Below, piece after piece: positions 1 to 6,531 of a stretch of 13,334 nucleotides of DNA. A model generated the notes under the pieces. The model did no database searches, was not told the DNA's origin, and was given only the letters and a program-made list of their open reading frames with translations. Positions within the stretch are counted from its first letter, which is position 1. Each line of letters opens with the position of its first letter. The stretch spans positions 1-13,334 of the forward strand of contig CAYMKJ010000229.1 of assembly GCA_964391025.1 (NCBI GenBank), read 5' to 3'. Origin of the DNA: SHZI01 sp964391025 (lineage in GTDB: Bacteria; Pseudomonadota; Gammaproteobacteria; Steroidobacterales; GCA-2729495). A program made the translations under genes and the position numbers.

Positions 1-1250
1 CGTGGCTTCAGCTTCTTCTTCACCGGCACGAGCTTGAGCGAGCCGTAGGCGGGGAGGCCCTGCCGGTAGGGCGGGTAGTCCTCGCCCTGGATCAGGGGTG
101 CCAGATAGCGTCGGGCTGCGGCGGTAATCCCAAAGCCGTCCCGGGTTATGTAGCCCCTCGGCATCATCTTTTCCTGGTTGGCGACATCGGCCAGGGCGGC
201 CTTGCCAACAGTCCAGCGGTACGGGTGGTCCGAGCGCCGGACGATGGTCGGCATGACCGAGTTCTCGCCTTTGAGTGCCAGCTCCACGGCCGCCCTGCCC
301 ACGGCGTAGGCCTGCGCCACATCGACGCCGGCAGCAATGTGGCGGGCTGACCGCTGCAGATAGTCGGCGATGGCGTAGTGATACTTGAGCTTGAGCTCAT
401 CCCTGACGATGGAAGCGATGACCTGGGCAACACCGCCGAGCTGCTTGTGGCCAAAGGCGTCGACGGTCCCGGCGTCGGCCAGGAAGCGCCCATCGGCATA
501 GCGTGCGCCCTCGCTGACCACGACCACGCAGTAGTCGTACTTCCGCACGCACTCGGCCACACGAGTGACGAACGCCGGCCGGTCGAAAGCAATTTCAGGG
601 AAAAGGATGACGTGTGGCGGATCCCCGGCCTTGCTGCCGGCGAGTCCGGCGGCCGCGGCAATCCAGCCAGCATGTCGGCCCATGACTTCCAGAATGAACA
701 CCTTGGTGGAGGTGCGCGACATGGAGCGCACGTCCAGCGCTGCTTCCAGAGTGGACACGGCCACGTACTTGGCGACAGAGCCGAAGCCGGGGCAGGTATC
801 GGTGATCGGCAGGTCGTTGTCCACGGTCTTCGGCACATGGATCGCGACAATCGGGTAGCCGAGCGTGGTGCCGATCTGGGACACCTTCAGGCAGGTGTCC
901 GCTGAGTCGCCGCCGCCGTTGTAGAAAAAGTAGCCAATGTCGTGTGCCCGGAACACCTCGATCAGCCGCTCGTATTCGGCGCGATTCTGCTCCAGTCCCT
1001 TCAGCTTGTAGCGTGCCGAGCCAAACGCGCCGCCGGGAGTGTGGCGAAGCGCAGCGATGGCCGCAGCACTCTCCCGGCTGGTGTCCACCAGGTCTTCGTC
1101 CAGCGCACCAAGTATGCCGTTGCGTCCAGCGTACAGCTTGCCGATGCGCCCCCGGTGCCGTCGGGCCGTCTCGATGACGCCACAGGCCGATGCATTAATG
1201 ACGGCGGTGACCCCGCCAGACTGGGCATAGAAGGCATTCTGCTTGGCCAT
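1..1250 (-). CDS. pfp: PPi-dependent 6-phosphofructokinase (3' end outside window)
   Basis: This enzyme reversibly phosphorylates fructose 6-phosphate with pyrophosphate in the cytoplasm. The reading frame starts at ATG 1250-1248 behind a good Shine-Dalgarno (AGGAGT, 1255-1260) and stays open to the left edge for 416 residues, ending in a Lys-rich tail. The family is around 400-420 residues, so little is missing. Seen: NGGGDS at residues 111-116, PKTVDND at 140-146 with the likely catalytic Asp144 and Asp146, and MGRHAGW at 190-196. Lys141 lies where ATP-dependent enzymes have Gly (PGTIDND); in the family a Lys here marks pyrophosphate use. If GGGDS is aligned with GGDGS of the ATP enzyme, Asp115 replaces the Gly that makes room for ATP, which agrees. 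The gene is divergent from adk. PPi preference is inferred from these residues; some family members also act on sedoheptulose 7-phosphate. Confidence 0.93.
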   Translation of the reverse strand, partial: MAKQNAFYAQSGGVTAVINASACGVIETARRHRGRIGKLYAGRNGILGALDEDLVDTSRESAAAIAALRHTPGGAFGSARYKLKGLEQNRAEYERLIEVFRAHDIGYFFYNGGGDSADTCLKVSQIGTTLGYPIVAIHVPKTVDNDLPITDTCPGFGSVAKYVAVSTLEAALDVRSMSRTSTKVFILEVMGRHAGWIAAAAGLAGSKAGDPPHVILFPEIAFDRPAFVTRVAECVRKYDYCVVVVSEGARYADGRFLADAGTVDAFGHKQLGGVAQVIASIVRDELKLKYHYAIADYLQRSARHIAAGVDVAQAYAVGRAAVELALKGENSVMPTIVRRSDHPYRWTVGKAALADVANQEKMMPRGYITRDGFGITAAARRYLAPLIQGEDYPPYRQGLPAYGSLKLVPVKKKLKP

Positions 1251-1268
1251 GCGCACTCCTGGTCTCGT

Positions 1269-1297
1269 TTGACGTCCACGGCGTCGTCGCTGTAGCT
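1269..1297 (+). promoter_or_regulatory. Possible adk promoter
   Basis: TTGACG at 1269-1274 matches the sigma-70 -35 consensus at five of six positions. The -10 hexamer is poor: with a 16-base spacer it is TGTAGC (1291-1296), and with 17 or 18 bases it is no better. Transcription from here would start near 1303, leaving about 28 bases before the TTG start at 1332 but only about 10 before the ATG at 1314. Confidence 0.35.
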
Positions 1298-1316
1298 TAC
1301 GCCGCCACTGGGGATG

Positions 1317-1323
1317 AAGGGGA
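1317..1323 (+). promoter_or_regulatory. Ribosome binding site that favours the TTG start of adk
   Basis: The purine run AAGGGGA ends 8 bases before TTG 1332-1334. That is good Shine-Dalgarno spacing for the TTG start, but the run lies inside the coding sequence if ATG 1314 were used. The ATG has only GGGG directly touching it and so has no usable site. Confidence 0.5.
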
Positions 1324-1331
1324 CCTCACTC

Positions 1332-1973
1332 TTGCGCATCGTCTTTCTCGGCGCGCCGGGCTCCGGCAAGGGTACGCAGGCGCAACGGCTGATGGCTGAG
1401 AACGGCACCGTCCAGCTCTCCACCGGCGACCTGCTTCGCGAGGCGGTGGCGGCGGGTACGCCGCTGGGCCAGCGTGCCAAAGCCGCCATGGATTCCGGCG
1501 AGCTGGTGTCAGACGACATCGTACTCGGCATGATCCGCGACCGCCTCAGGCGCGACGACGCCGCTGCGGGTTTCGTGCTGGATGGCTTTCCCCGGAATCT
1601 GGCCCAGGCCCGCGCCCTGGAAGGCATGCTCGCCGAGATCGCTTGCCCGCTGGACGCTGCCGTGCTGATCGACGTGGACTTTGACTACCTGCTGAAGCGT
1701 CTCACGGGCCGCCGCACCTGTTCGCTCACCGGCAAGCTGCTGAACATTCATTTTTCTCCCAAGGCTGAGCTCGACGCCTGCACCAGGTTGGGAGGCCAGC
1801 TGATTCAACGGGTAGATGACAATGAGGAGACCATCGGCAACCGGCTGAAGGTGTACCGCTCCCAGACCGAGCCGGTCGTGGAGTACTACCGTAAGGCTGG
1901 TCTGCTGCGCGAAGTCGACGGCGAAGGCACGGTGGACGACGTCTACGCGCGCGTCAAAGTGGCGCTGCGCTAG
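1332..1973 (+). CDS. adk: Adenylate kinase
   Basis: Adk catalyses ATP + AMP = 2 ADP in the cytoplasm and balances the adenylate pool. I chose TTG 1332: it has a spaced Shine-Dalgarno, and the product then begins MRIVFLGAPG like E. coli Adk and is 213 residues long (E. coli 214). ATG 1314 would add six residues (MKGTSL). Seen: P-loop GAPGSGKGT at 7-15, the AMP-site DGFPR at 84-88, GRR at 126-128 and the long-form LID domain at about 126-163 ending in DDNEET. The LID tetrad is unusual. Aligned by hand to E. coli His126, Ser129, Asp146 and Thr149, it reads Cys130, Thr133, Cys150 and Leu153, halfway to the four-Cys zinc form. It is divergent from the PPi-phosphofructokinase gene. The family call is secure; the start is probable. 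Confidence 0.95.
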   Translation: MRIVFLGAPGSGKGTQAQRLMAENGTVQLSTGDLLREAVAAGTPLGQRAKAAMDSGELVSDDIVLGMIRDRLRRDDAAAGFVLDGFPRNLAQARALEGMLAEIACPLDAAVLIDVDFDYLLKRLTGRRTCSLTGKLLNIHFSPKAELDACTRLGGQLIQRVDDNEETIGNRLKVYRSQTEPVVEYYRKAGLLREVDGEGTVDDVYARVKVALR

Positions 1974-2058
1974 CAGCATCGCCGAAGGCTGGCATAAAAC
2001 CGGAGTGTAGAGGATCATTACATTTCGTCACTACGGGCCCGGGCCGCACGGCCTCCGG

Positions 2059-2580
2059 ATGATGCTGCCAATCCTCGACGTATTCCTCCAGATCACACTG
2101 CGCCGCCGCGGGCCGGAAGACTTACCGGATTCGCGGTTCCTGTTGCTGATGGCGGGTGTGGTCTACGTGCTCGCGCAGGGCTTTCTGGCGCTCCCGGTGT
2201 ACCACTCCCCGCTGACGCTTGGACGCAGTCTGGTCCTCGATCTGCTGTTGCTCTGTGGCTGTCTCTGGGGACTGCTGCGTCTCACCGGCCACGCACCACG
2301 TTATCGGCAGACCCTGACGGCGATGTTCGGCACGGGTGCCCTGCTGGGGGTGTGCATGCTGCCCTTTAATTACTGGCTCGATCTGGCTGCCGGGCCTGAC
2401 AAAGCCGCGTTCGGCCCCACCATCGGCCTGCTCGCCGTTGTCAGCTGGTCGCTGGCCGTGAACGGCCACATATTTTCCCGCGCACTGTCAGCGCCGTTCG
2501 CTGCCGGGCTGGCGATTGCCATCGCGTACTTCTTTCTGAACTACCTGGTGTTTGCCCAGTTCGGGCCGCCGCCGGTCTGA
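2059..2580 (+). CDS. Small polytopic membrane protein of unknown function
   Basis: I do not recognise a named function. The 173-residue product is strongly hydrophobic, with about five likely membrane segments near residues 26-45, 56-74, 86-106, 119-138 and 146-167. The short N-terminus contains the basic patch RRR (15-17) and the C-terminus ends GPPPV. The general look is that of small Yip1-like inner-membrane proteins, but that is only a resemblance. The start is uncertain: ATG 2059 and ATG 2062 are adjacent and neither has a clear Shine-Dalgarno. It ends 23 bases before mpl on the same strand, so the two are probably co-transcribed, which would suit a role at the envelope; that role is inference. 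Confidence 0.75.
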   Translation: MMLPILDVFLQITLRRRGPEDLPDSRFLLLMAGVVYVLAQGFLALPVYHSPLTLGRSLVLDLLLLCGCLWGLLRLTGHAPRYRQTLTAMFGTGALLGVCMLPFNYWLDLAAGPDKAAFGPTIGLLAVVSWSLAVNGHIFSRALSAPFAAGLAIAIAYFFLNYLVFAQFGPPPV

Positions 2581-2603
2581 CCCGCAAGCCCGGTAACCCG
2601 TTC

Positions 2604-4001
2604 ATGCAGCATGTACATATTCTGGGCGTCTGCGGCACCTTCATGGGCGGCGTTGCTGCCATCGCGAAAGAGGCCGGCTACCGGGTAACCGGCTCAGACC
2701 GCAACATCTATCCCCCGATGAGCGAGCAGCTTGCGCGTCTCGGTGTGGAGCTGATCGAGGGCTACGCTTCGGCCCAGCTCGATCCCGCGCCGGACGTCGT
2801 CCTGGTCGGGAACGTCATGACCCGCGGCATGCCGGTGATCGAGGAACTGCTGAACCGGCGTATTCCGTACCTTTCCGGTCCCGAGTGGCTGGCCAGTGCG
2901 GTCCTGCGCAACCGCTCGGTAATCGGTGTGTCGGGGACGCACGGCAAGACCACCACCACGACCCTCATCGCGTGGATACTGGAGTGTGCCGGGCGGCGGG
3001 CCGGCTTCCTGATCGGGGGCGTGCCGGCGGACTTTGAGTTCTCGGCCCGGCTGGGCACAGATCCGGTGTTCGTGATCGAGGCCGATGAATATGACACCGC
3101 GTTTTTCGACAAGCGCGCCAAGTTTCTTCTCTACCGTCCGCAGACGCTGATCATCAATAACCTGGAATTTGATCACGCGGACATTTACCCCGACCTTGAG
3201 GCTATCACCCACCAGTTTCACCAGTTGGTCCGGGCGGTCCCGGCGAACGGCCGGTTGGTCGTGCCGGCGGGCGATGCCAATGTCACGGCCCTCTTGCAGC
3301 GAGGTTGCTGGACCCCCCAGGACCGGTTTGCCAGCCGCACAAGTCATGAGGGCGCAGGCCATGAGGGCCCAGGCCAGGAGAGTGCCGACTGGCTCGCTAT
3401 CGAGGCTCCCGCCGGCACGCTGCGCGTCCTGCACCAGGGGCAGGAGATCGGCCGCTGTCAGTGGCAGCTGTCCGGCGCCCACAATGCGGAGAACGCCGTG
3501 GCCGCCTTGCTGGCGGCCCGTGCAGTGGGCGTGGATCCAGCCGTAGCGCTGGATGCCATTGGCAGGTTTAAGGGTGTGCAGCGACGGCTGCAGCGCCTTG
3601 GCGAATTCGGGGGTGTGCAGGTCTTTGACGACTTCGCGCATCATCCGACAGCGATTCGCCGGACGCTCGATGCCATCCGGCAACGCGCCGGCGTGCAACG
3701 GGTGCTTGCCGTCTTCGAGCCACGGTCCAACAGCATGAAGCTCGGCATTTATCAGGGGGCGCTGGCTCCGGCGCTGGGCGCGGCGGACCAGGCCTGGGTG
3801 CTGCGCCCCACCGGTCTGAAGTGGGATCTGGACGCGGAGTTTAGTGCCGATCCCCACATCCGCGTGTGTCCTGACATCGAAACGATCATTGACGGCATCG
3901 TGGCTGCAGGGAGTCCTGGGGATGCCGTGGTGGTGATGAGCAACGGGGACTTTCAGGGCATTCACGGGGCGTTGAGCCAGGCGCTGGAGTCGCGGCGGTG
4001 A
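2604..4001 (+). CDS. mpl: UDP-N-acetylmuramate:L-alanyl-gamma-D-glutamyl-meso-diaminopimelate ligase
   Basis: Mpl is a cytoplasmic, ATP-dependent Mur-type ligase. It joins recycled tripeptide L-Ala-gamma-D-Glu-mDAP to UDP-MurNAc, returning cell-wall fragments to peptidoglycan synthesis. The N-terminus has the dinucleotide-fold-like HILGVCGTFMGG (5-16) and the Mpl-type GSDRNIYPPMS (30-40). The ATP-binding loop GTHGKTTTT is at 111-119, followed by EADEYDTAFFDKR, NNLEFDHADIYPDL and the C-terminal DDFAHHPTAI and EPRSNSMK blocks. Murein ligases MurC to MurF share the loop, but these combined blocks are typical of Mpl. Length is 465 against 457 in E. coli. Part of the excess is an in-frame Gly/His/Glu repeat at residues 248-261. 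No strong Shine-Dalgarno is seen. The stop overlaps the next start (GTGA). Confidence 0.97.
   Translation: MQHVHILGVCGTFMGGVAAIAKEAGYRVTGSDRNIYPPMSEQLARLGVELIEGYASAQLDPAPDVVLVGNVMTRGMPVIEELLNRRIPYLSGPEWLASAVLRNRSVIGVSGTHGKTTTTTLIAWILECAGRRAGFLIGGVPADFEFSARLGTDPVFVIEADEYDTAFFDKRAKFLLYRPQTLIINNLEFDHADIYPDLEAITHQFHQLVRAVPANGRLVVPAGDANVTALLQRGCWTPQDRFASRTSHEGAGHEGPGQESADWLAIEAPAGTLRVLHQGQEIGRCQWQLSGAHNAENAVAALLAARAVGVDPAVALDAIGRFKGVQRRLQRLGEFGGVQVFDDFAHHPTAIRRTLDAIRQRAGVQRVLAVFEPRSNSMKLGIYQGALAPALGAADQAWVLRPTGLKWDLDAEFSADPHIRVCPDIETIIDGIVAAGSPGDAVVVMSNGDFQGIHGALSQALESRR
3345..3386 (+). repeat. In-frame 15-base tandem repeat inside mpl
   Basis: Two 15-base units, 3345-3359 and 3360-3374, differ at one base (CATGAGGGCGCAGGC and CATGAGGGCCCAGGC). 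A decayed third unit follows (CAGGAGAGTGCC, 3375-3386). The unit is five codons, so the frame is kept and the protein reads HEGAG, HEGPG, QESA (residues 248-261). It falls in a variable stretch between the central ATPase domain and the C-terminal domain. Confidence 0.8.
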
Positions 4002-4591
4002 CGCTGTCGGCGATTCCACTGTTTCCACTCAGTACCGTCCTGTTCCCGGACGGGCCGTTGCCATTACGGGTGTTTGAACCGCGTTACCTGGATATGGTCA
4101 GTCGCTGCCTGAGGGAGGATTCGGATTTTGGTGTGGTGCTCATCGTGAGCGGCAAGGACACGGGCCAGGTGGAGACCAGCAGCGTGGGCACTCTCGCCCG
4201 CATCATCGACTGGTACCAGGGCAGCGACGGCATTCTGGGGATAACAGCCAAGGGTACGCGCCAGTTTCGCCTGCTTGGGGTGTCGCGCCAGGCGGATGGC
4301 CTCTACCTTGGCGACGTCGAGCTGCTGCCGGAATTGCCCCGCCAGGCGCTCCCGGAGGAGTTCAGGCCGCTGGCCACGTTGCTCGGCTCGGTTATCGGTG
4401 ATCTGGGTCGCCTGTACGATGCGATCGAGAAGCGGTACGACGATGCTGCGTGGGTTGGTTGCCGGCTGGCCGAGATCCTGCCGATGCCGCCGGCCGACAA
4501 GCAGCGCTGCCTGGAGTTGAGCGATCCCGTCGAACTGCTAAAGTTCCTGCGACCCATGCTCCGCCCTTTCCGCCGTGAGAGGCCGCAATAG
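3998..4591 (+). CDS. Stand-alone LON N-terminal (substrate-binding) domain protein
   Basis: The 197-residue product matches the N-terminal substrate-binding domain of Lon protease, a PUA-like fold, without the AAA+ or protease domains. Seen: the opening IPLFPLSTVLFPDGPLPLRVFEPRY (split here as IPLFPLSTVLFP then LPLRVFEPRY, about residues 6-30), then FGVVLI, VGTLARI and a GITAKGTRQFRL strand. A helical C-terminal half contains DPVELLKFL. Length suits the single-domain family, whose molecular role is not well established; binding of unfolded or partner proteins is a guess from Lon. The GTG start (3998-4000) overlaps the mpl stop (3999-4001), which suggests translational coupling, and no other start fits better. 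Rubredoxin follows 14 bases later on the same strand. Confidence 0.88.
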   Translation: MTLSAIPLFPLSTVLFPDGPLPLRVFEPRYLDMVSRCLREDSDFGVVLIVSGKDTGQVETSSVGTLARIIDWYQGSDGILGITAKGTRQFRLLGVSRQADGLYLGDVELLPELPRQALPEEFRPLATLLGSVIGDLGRLYDAIEKRYDDAAWVGCRLAEILPMPPADKQRCLELSDPVELLKFLRPMLRPFRRERPQ

Positions 4592-4605
4592 GAAGCGATG
4601 TCCCG

Positions 4606-4770
4606 ATGAAGACCTACATGTGCCTGATTTGTGGCTATCTGTACGAGGAGCGGTCCGGTGTGCCCGATGCAGGCCTGCCGCCCGGGACTCGCTGGGCGGA
4701 AGTTCCGTTGTCCTGGCGCTGTCCGGATTGCGGTGCGGGCAAGGAAGATTTCGAGATGGTCGAAGTCTAG
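4606..4770 (+). CDS. Rubredoxin
   Basis: This 54-residue cytoplasmic electron carrier binds a single iron through four cysteines. It is short, but the pattern is complete: Cys6-x2-Cys9-Gly-Tyr and Cys39-Pro-Asp-Cys42-Gly, with PPGTRW (25-30), the Trp before the second pair (SWRCP) and KEDFEMVEV at the end. The ATG has the Shine-Dalgarno AGGAAG at 4590-4595. It follows the LON-domain gene by 14 bases and is probably the last gene of the run beginning at 2059. Rubredoxins pass electrons to partners such as alkane hydroxylases or oxygen- and peroxide-reducing enzymes; none is encoded nearby, so the partner is unknown. Its stop TAG (4768-4770) overlaps the stop of the convergent gene. Confidence 0.95.
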   Translation: MKTYMCLICGYLYEERSGVPDAGLPPGTRWAEVPLSWRCPDCGAGKEDFEMVEV

Positions 4771-5663
4771 CGCGCTTCAATTTGCCGGGAAGCGATGCCG
4801 TCCCGGGCCAGCATGCGGAGCACACTGTCGGGCCCCACCAGGTGCAGGGTACCGACGACAATCAGGTAATTCTTCGGGCCATCCACCAGATGCCCGATGG
4901 CCCGCGCGAAGTTTTCGTTCCGTCGGAGGATGAGAGAGCGATAGAGCTCCGGCTGATCGCGCACACTGTCGAGGAGGTCGGCCTCCAGGACACGCACGTC
5001 ACCGGTCTTCCAGGCGGTGATCAGCTCGTCGGCAACGTCACCAGCCTCGCCGGCCTCCTCGAGCGTGCTCTGGAGGAAGTCCCGCTGGGCTTCCGGGGAC
5101 AGGCCATCGAGGATCCTGAGCTGACTTTCCAGTGTTTCGAGTCCACGGATTTCCTTGCCACGGCGTTCGGCCTCCGCAGCCAATTTCGCTTCAACTCCCA
5201 GGGACTGGTCGAAGCCGAGCTGGGCGAGGCGCAGCTGTGTGACCACGACGGCCGCGTACCAGGGTTCGAAGGGCGCCATGGGGGCCAGATCGAGGCCAAG
5301 TTTTCGCGCTTCGGCAGACGCCGCTCGCCAGGCGTCAGGACCCAGCAGTTCCGGTAACTGGCGTCCCTTGTTGTCCTCCGCCAGCGCGGCAACGGTCTGC
5401 GCGCTGGCGATCGGGTCGAGATCGTCCATGTCGATCTCCATCAGCACGATATCCGCCTGGTCAAAGGCGTTCGTGATCGCGGGGGCCAGCGGGTAGTCGG
5501 CAGCGCGAAGAAAGTGGATGGACCCGAGCACCATGACGTGATTGCGCGTGCCTGTGAGCTCCCACAGGGGGAGGGCGGATGCGGCCGCTGTCCAGCAGCC
5601 CAGCCCCAGGACAAGGATGCGCAGGGCCAGGAGGCGCCCCCCGCGGTGCGTGGCAACGGCCAT
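4767..5663 (-). CDS. Exported TraB/GumN-family protein
   Basis: The 298-residue product carries the hallmarks of the TraB/GumN (TIKI/PrgY-like) family: two Gly-x-x-His motifs, GSIH at 47-50 and GTLH at 271-274, and an acidic EID at 76-78 after the first. Some eukaryotic relatives are metalloproteases; the bacterial proteins are mostly uncharacterised, so protease activity is only possible. Residues 1-30 look like a signal peptide: basic start, hydrophobic core LLALRILVLGLG, and AASA before LPLW as a likely cleavage site. Periplasmic location is therefore expected. It starts 5 bases after the cpdA stop, with GAGG just upstream of ATG 5663, so the two genes probably form one transcript. The stop overlaps the rubredoxin stop at CTAG, leaving no intergenic terminator. 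Confidence 0.88.
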   Translation of the reverse strand: MAVATHRGGRLLALRILVLGLGCWTAAASALPLWELTGTRNHVMVLGSIHFLRAADYPLAPAITNAFDQADIVLMEIDMDDLDPIASAQTVAALAEDNKGRQLPELLGPDAWRAASAEARKLGLDLAPMAPFEPWYAAVVVTQLRLAQLGFDQSLGVEAKLAAEAERRGKEIRGLETLESQLRILDGLSPEAQRDFLQSTLEEAGEAGDVADELITAWKTGDVRVLEADLLDSVRDQPELYRSLILRRNENFARAIGHLVDGPKNYLIVVGTLHLVGPDSVLRMLARDGIASRQIEAR

Positions 5664-5668
5664 ACGCC

Positions 5669-6424
5669 TCAGCCTACCCAGACTACCGATGTGTCGATGC
5701 TGCCATCGGCGTGGAGATCAAGCCACCGGTAGCCCGGCGGACGGGTATCGAGGGCGAACAGGTCGGACGCGGGTTTGAACTGGGAACAAGTGGACGGCGT
5801 GCTCATCAGCCGGACACCCTGCCGCTCCCGGTCGGACGACTGGTGGACATGCCCCCAGACGATCCCGCGCACGTGGGCATGCCGGTCGCAGATGGTCAGG
5901 AACTCGTCCGCGTTGCGCAGGGCCACGTTGTCCAGCCAGCGGCTGCCCATGGGCACGGGCTGATGGTGCAGGGCGATCAGGCAATGGCCGGACTGGCTGC
6001 TCGCCAGCGTCCGTTCGAGGAACTCGAGCTCCCGCGGCGCCAGCAGTCCACCGTCGTCGTTGCTGGCAAAAGTGTTCAGCATCACGAGGGACCAGTCGCG
6101 GAGTTGTGCGACGCCACAATACTGGAAGGGTGGCTGGGACAGCACGTCACGCATGAGATCCGGCTCATCGTGATTCCCTGGCAGGCAGTAGACCGGCAGG
6201 CCCAGATTTCCGGTGAGTTCCCGGAAACGCTCGTACCCGGCGCGGGTCTCGTCCTGAACCAGATCGCCCGTGGCCAGGATCACATCCGGCCGGCGCGGAT
6301 CGGCCAGCGCCTGCTTCAGCGTAGCCACGAGCGTGTCGTCCGTGTTCACGCCGCGCATGCGCGCCTCCCGATGGGCGTGGAGGTGCGGATCGGTAATGTG
6401 CAGGATGCGTATCGGAGGAGGCAT
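5669..6424 (-). CDS. cpdA: 3',5'-cyclic AMP phosphodiesterase
   Basis: CpdA hydrolyses cAMP to AMP in the cytoplasm using a two-metal calcineurin-type centre. All metal motifs are visible in order: DPH (Asp12, His14), GDL (Asp54), GNHD (83-86), HH (153-154) and GHVH (191-194). The CSQFKP stretch in the C-terminal third is also typical of CpdA. Length is 251 residues against about 275 in E. coli. It is the first gene of a pair with the TraB/GumN-family gene. No Shine-Dalgarno precedes ATG 6424; instead TATAGT (6431-6436 on this strand) lies so close that transcription would begin at about the start codon. A general class III cyclic nucleotide or metallophosphodiesterase is the alternative call, but CpdA fits best. 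Confidence 0.9.
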   Translation of the reverse strand: MPPPIRILHITDPHLHAHREARMRGVNTDDTLVATLKQALADPRRPDVILATGDLVQDETRAGYERFRELTGNLGLPVYCLPGNHDEPDLMRDVLSQPPFQYCGVAQLRDWSLVMLNTFASNDDGGLLAPRELEFLERTLASSQSGHCLIALHHQPVPMGSRWLDNVALRNADEFLTICDRHAHVRGIVWGHVHQSSDRERQGVRLMSTPSTCSQFKPASDLFALDTRPPGYRWLDLHADGSIDTSVVWVG

Positions 6425-6508
6425 GGCGAAACTATAACGGTGGCCCCGGCCAGCCGGCGAACGAGTTTCGCAGACGCGGCCGGGCCCCGCGGCGACGGCT
6501 CCTGAAAT

Positions 6509-6522
6509 GCGACGACCGTCGC
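6509..6522 (-). terminator. Weak possible terminator of metK-ahcY
   Basis: About 10 bases after the ahcY stop, the minus strand reads GCGAC GGTC GTCGC: a perfect 5-base-pair GC stem with a 4-base loop, followed by ATTTC. The U tract is short, so this may only pause transcription or not function at all. Confidence 0.3.
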
Positions 6523-6531
6523 GTTATGCGC

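Noticed and set aside
2036..2045. Palindrome GGCCCGGGCC between adk and the membrane-protein gene
   Set aside because: No T run follows and no partner site was seen; short GC palindromes are expected in DNA of this composition. The 85-base gap shows nothing else convincing.
2694..4028. A 444-codon minus-strand frame opposite mpl
   Set aside because: It has low-complexity composition and no motifs; mpl is clearly the real gene.
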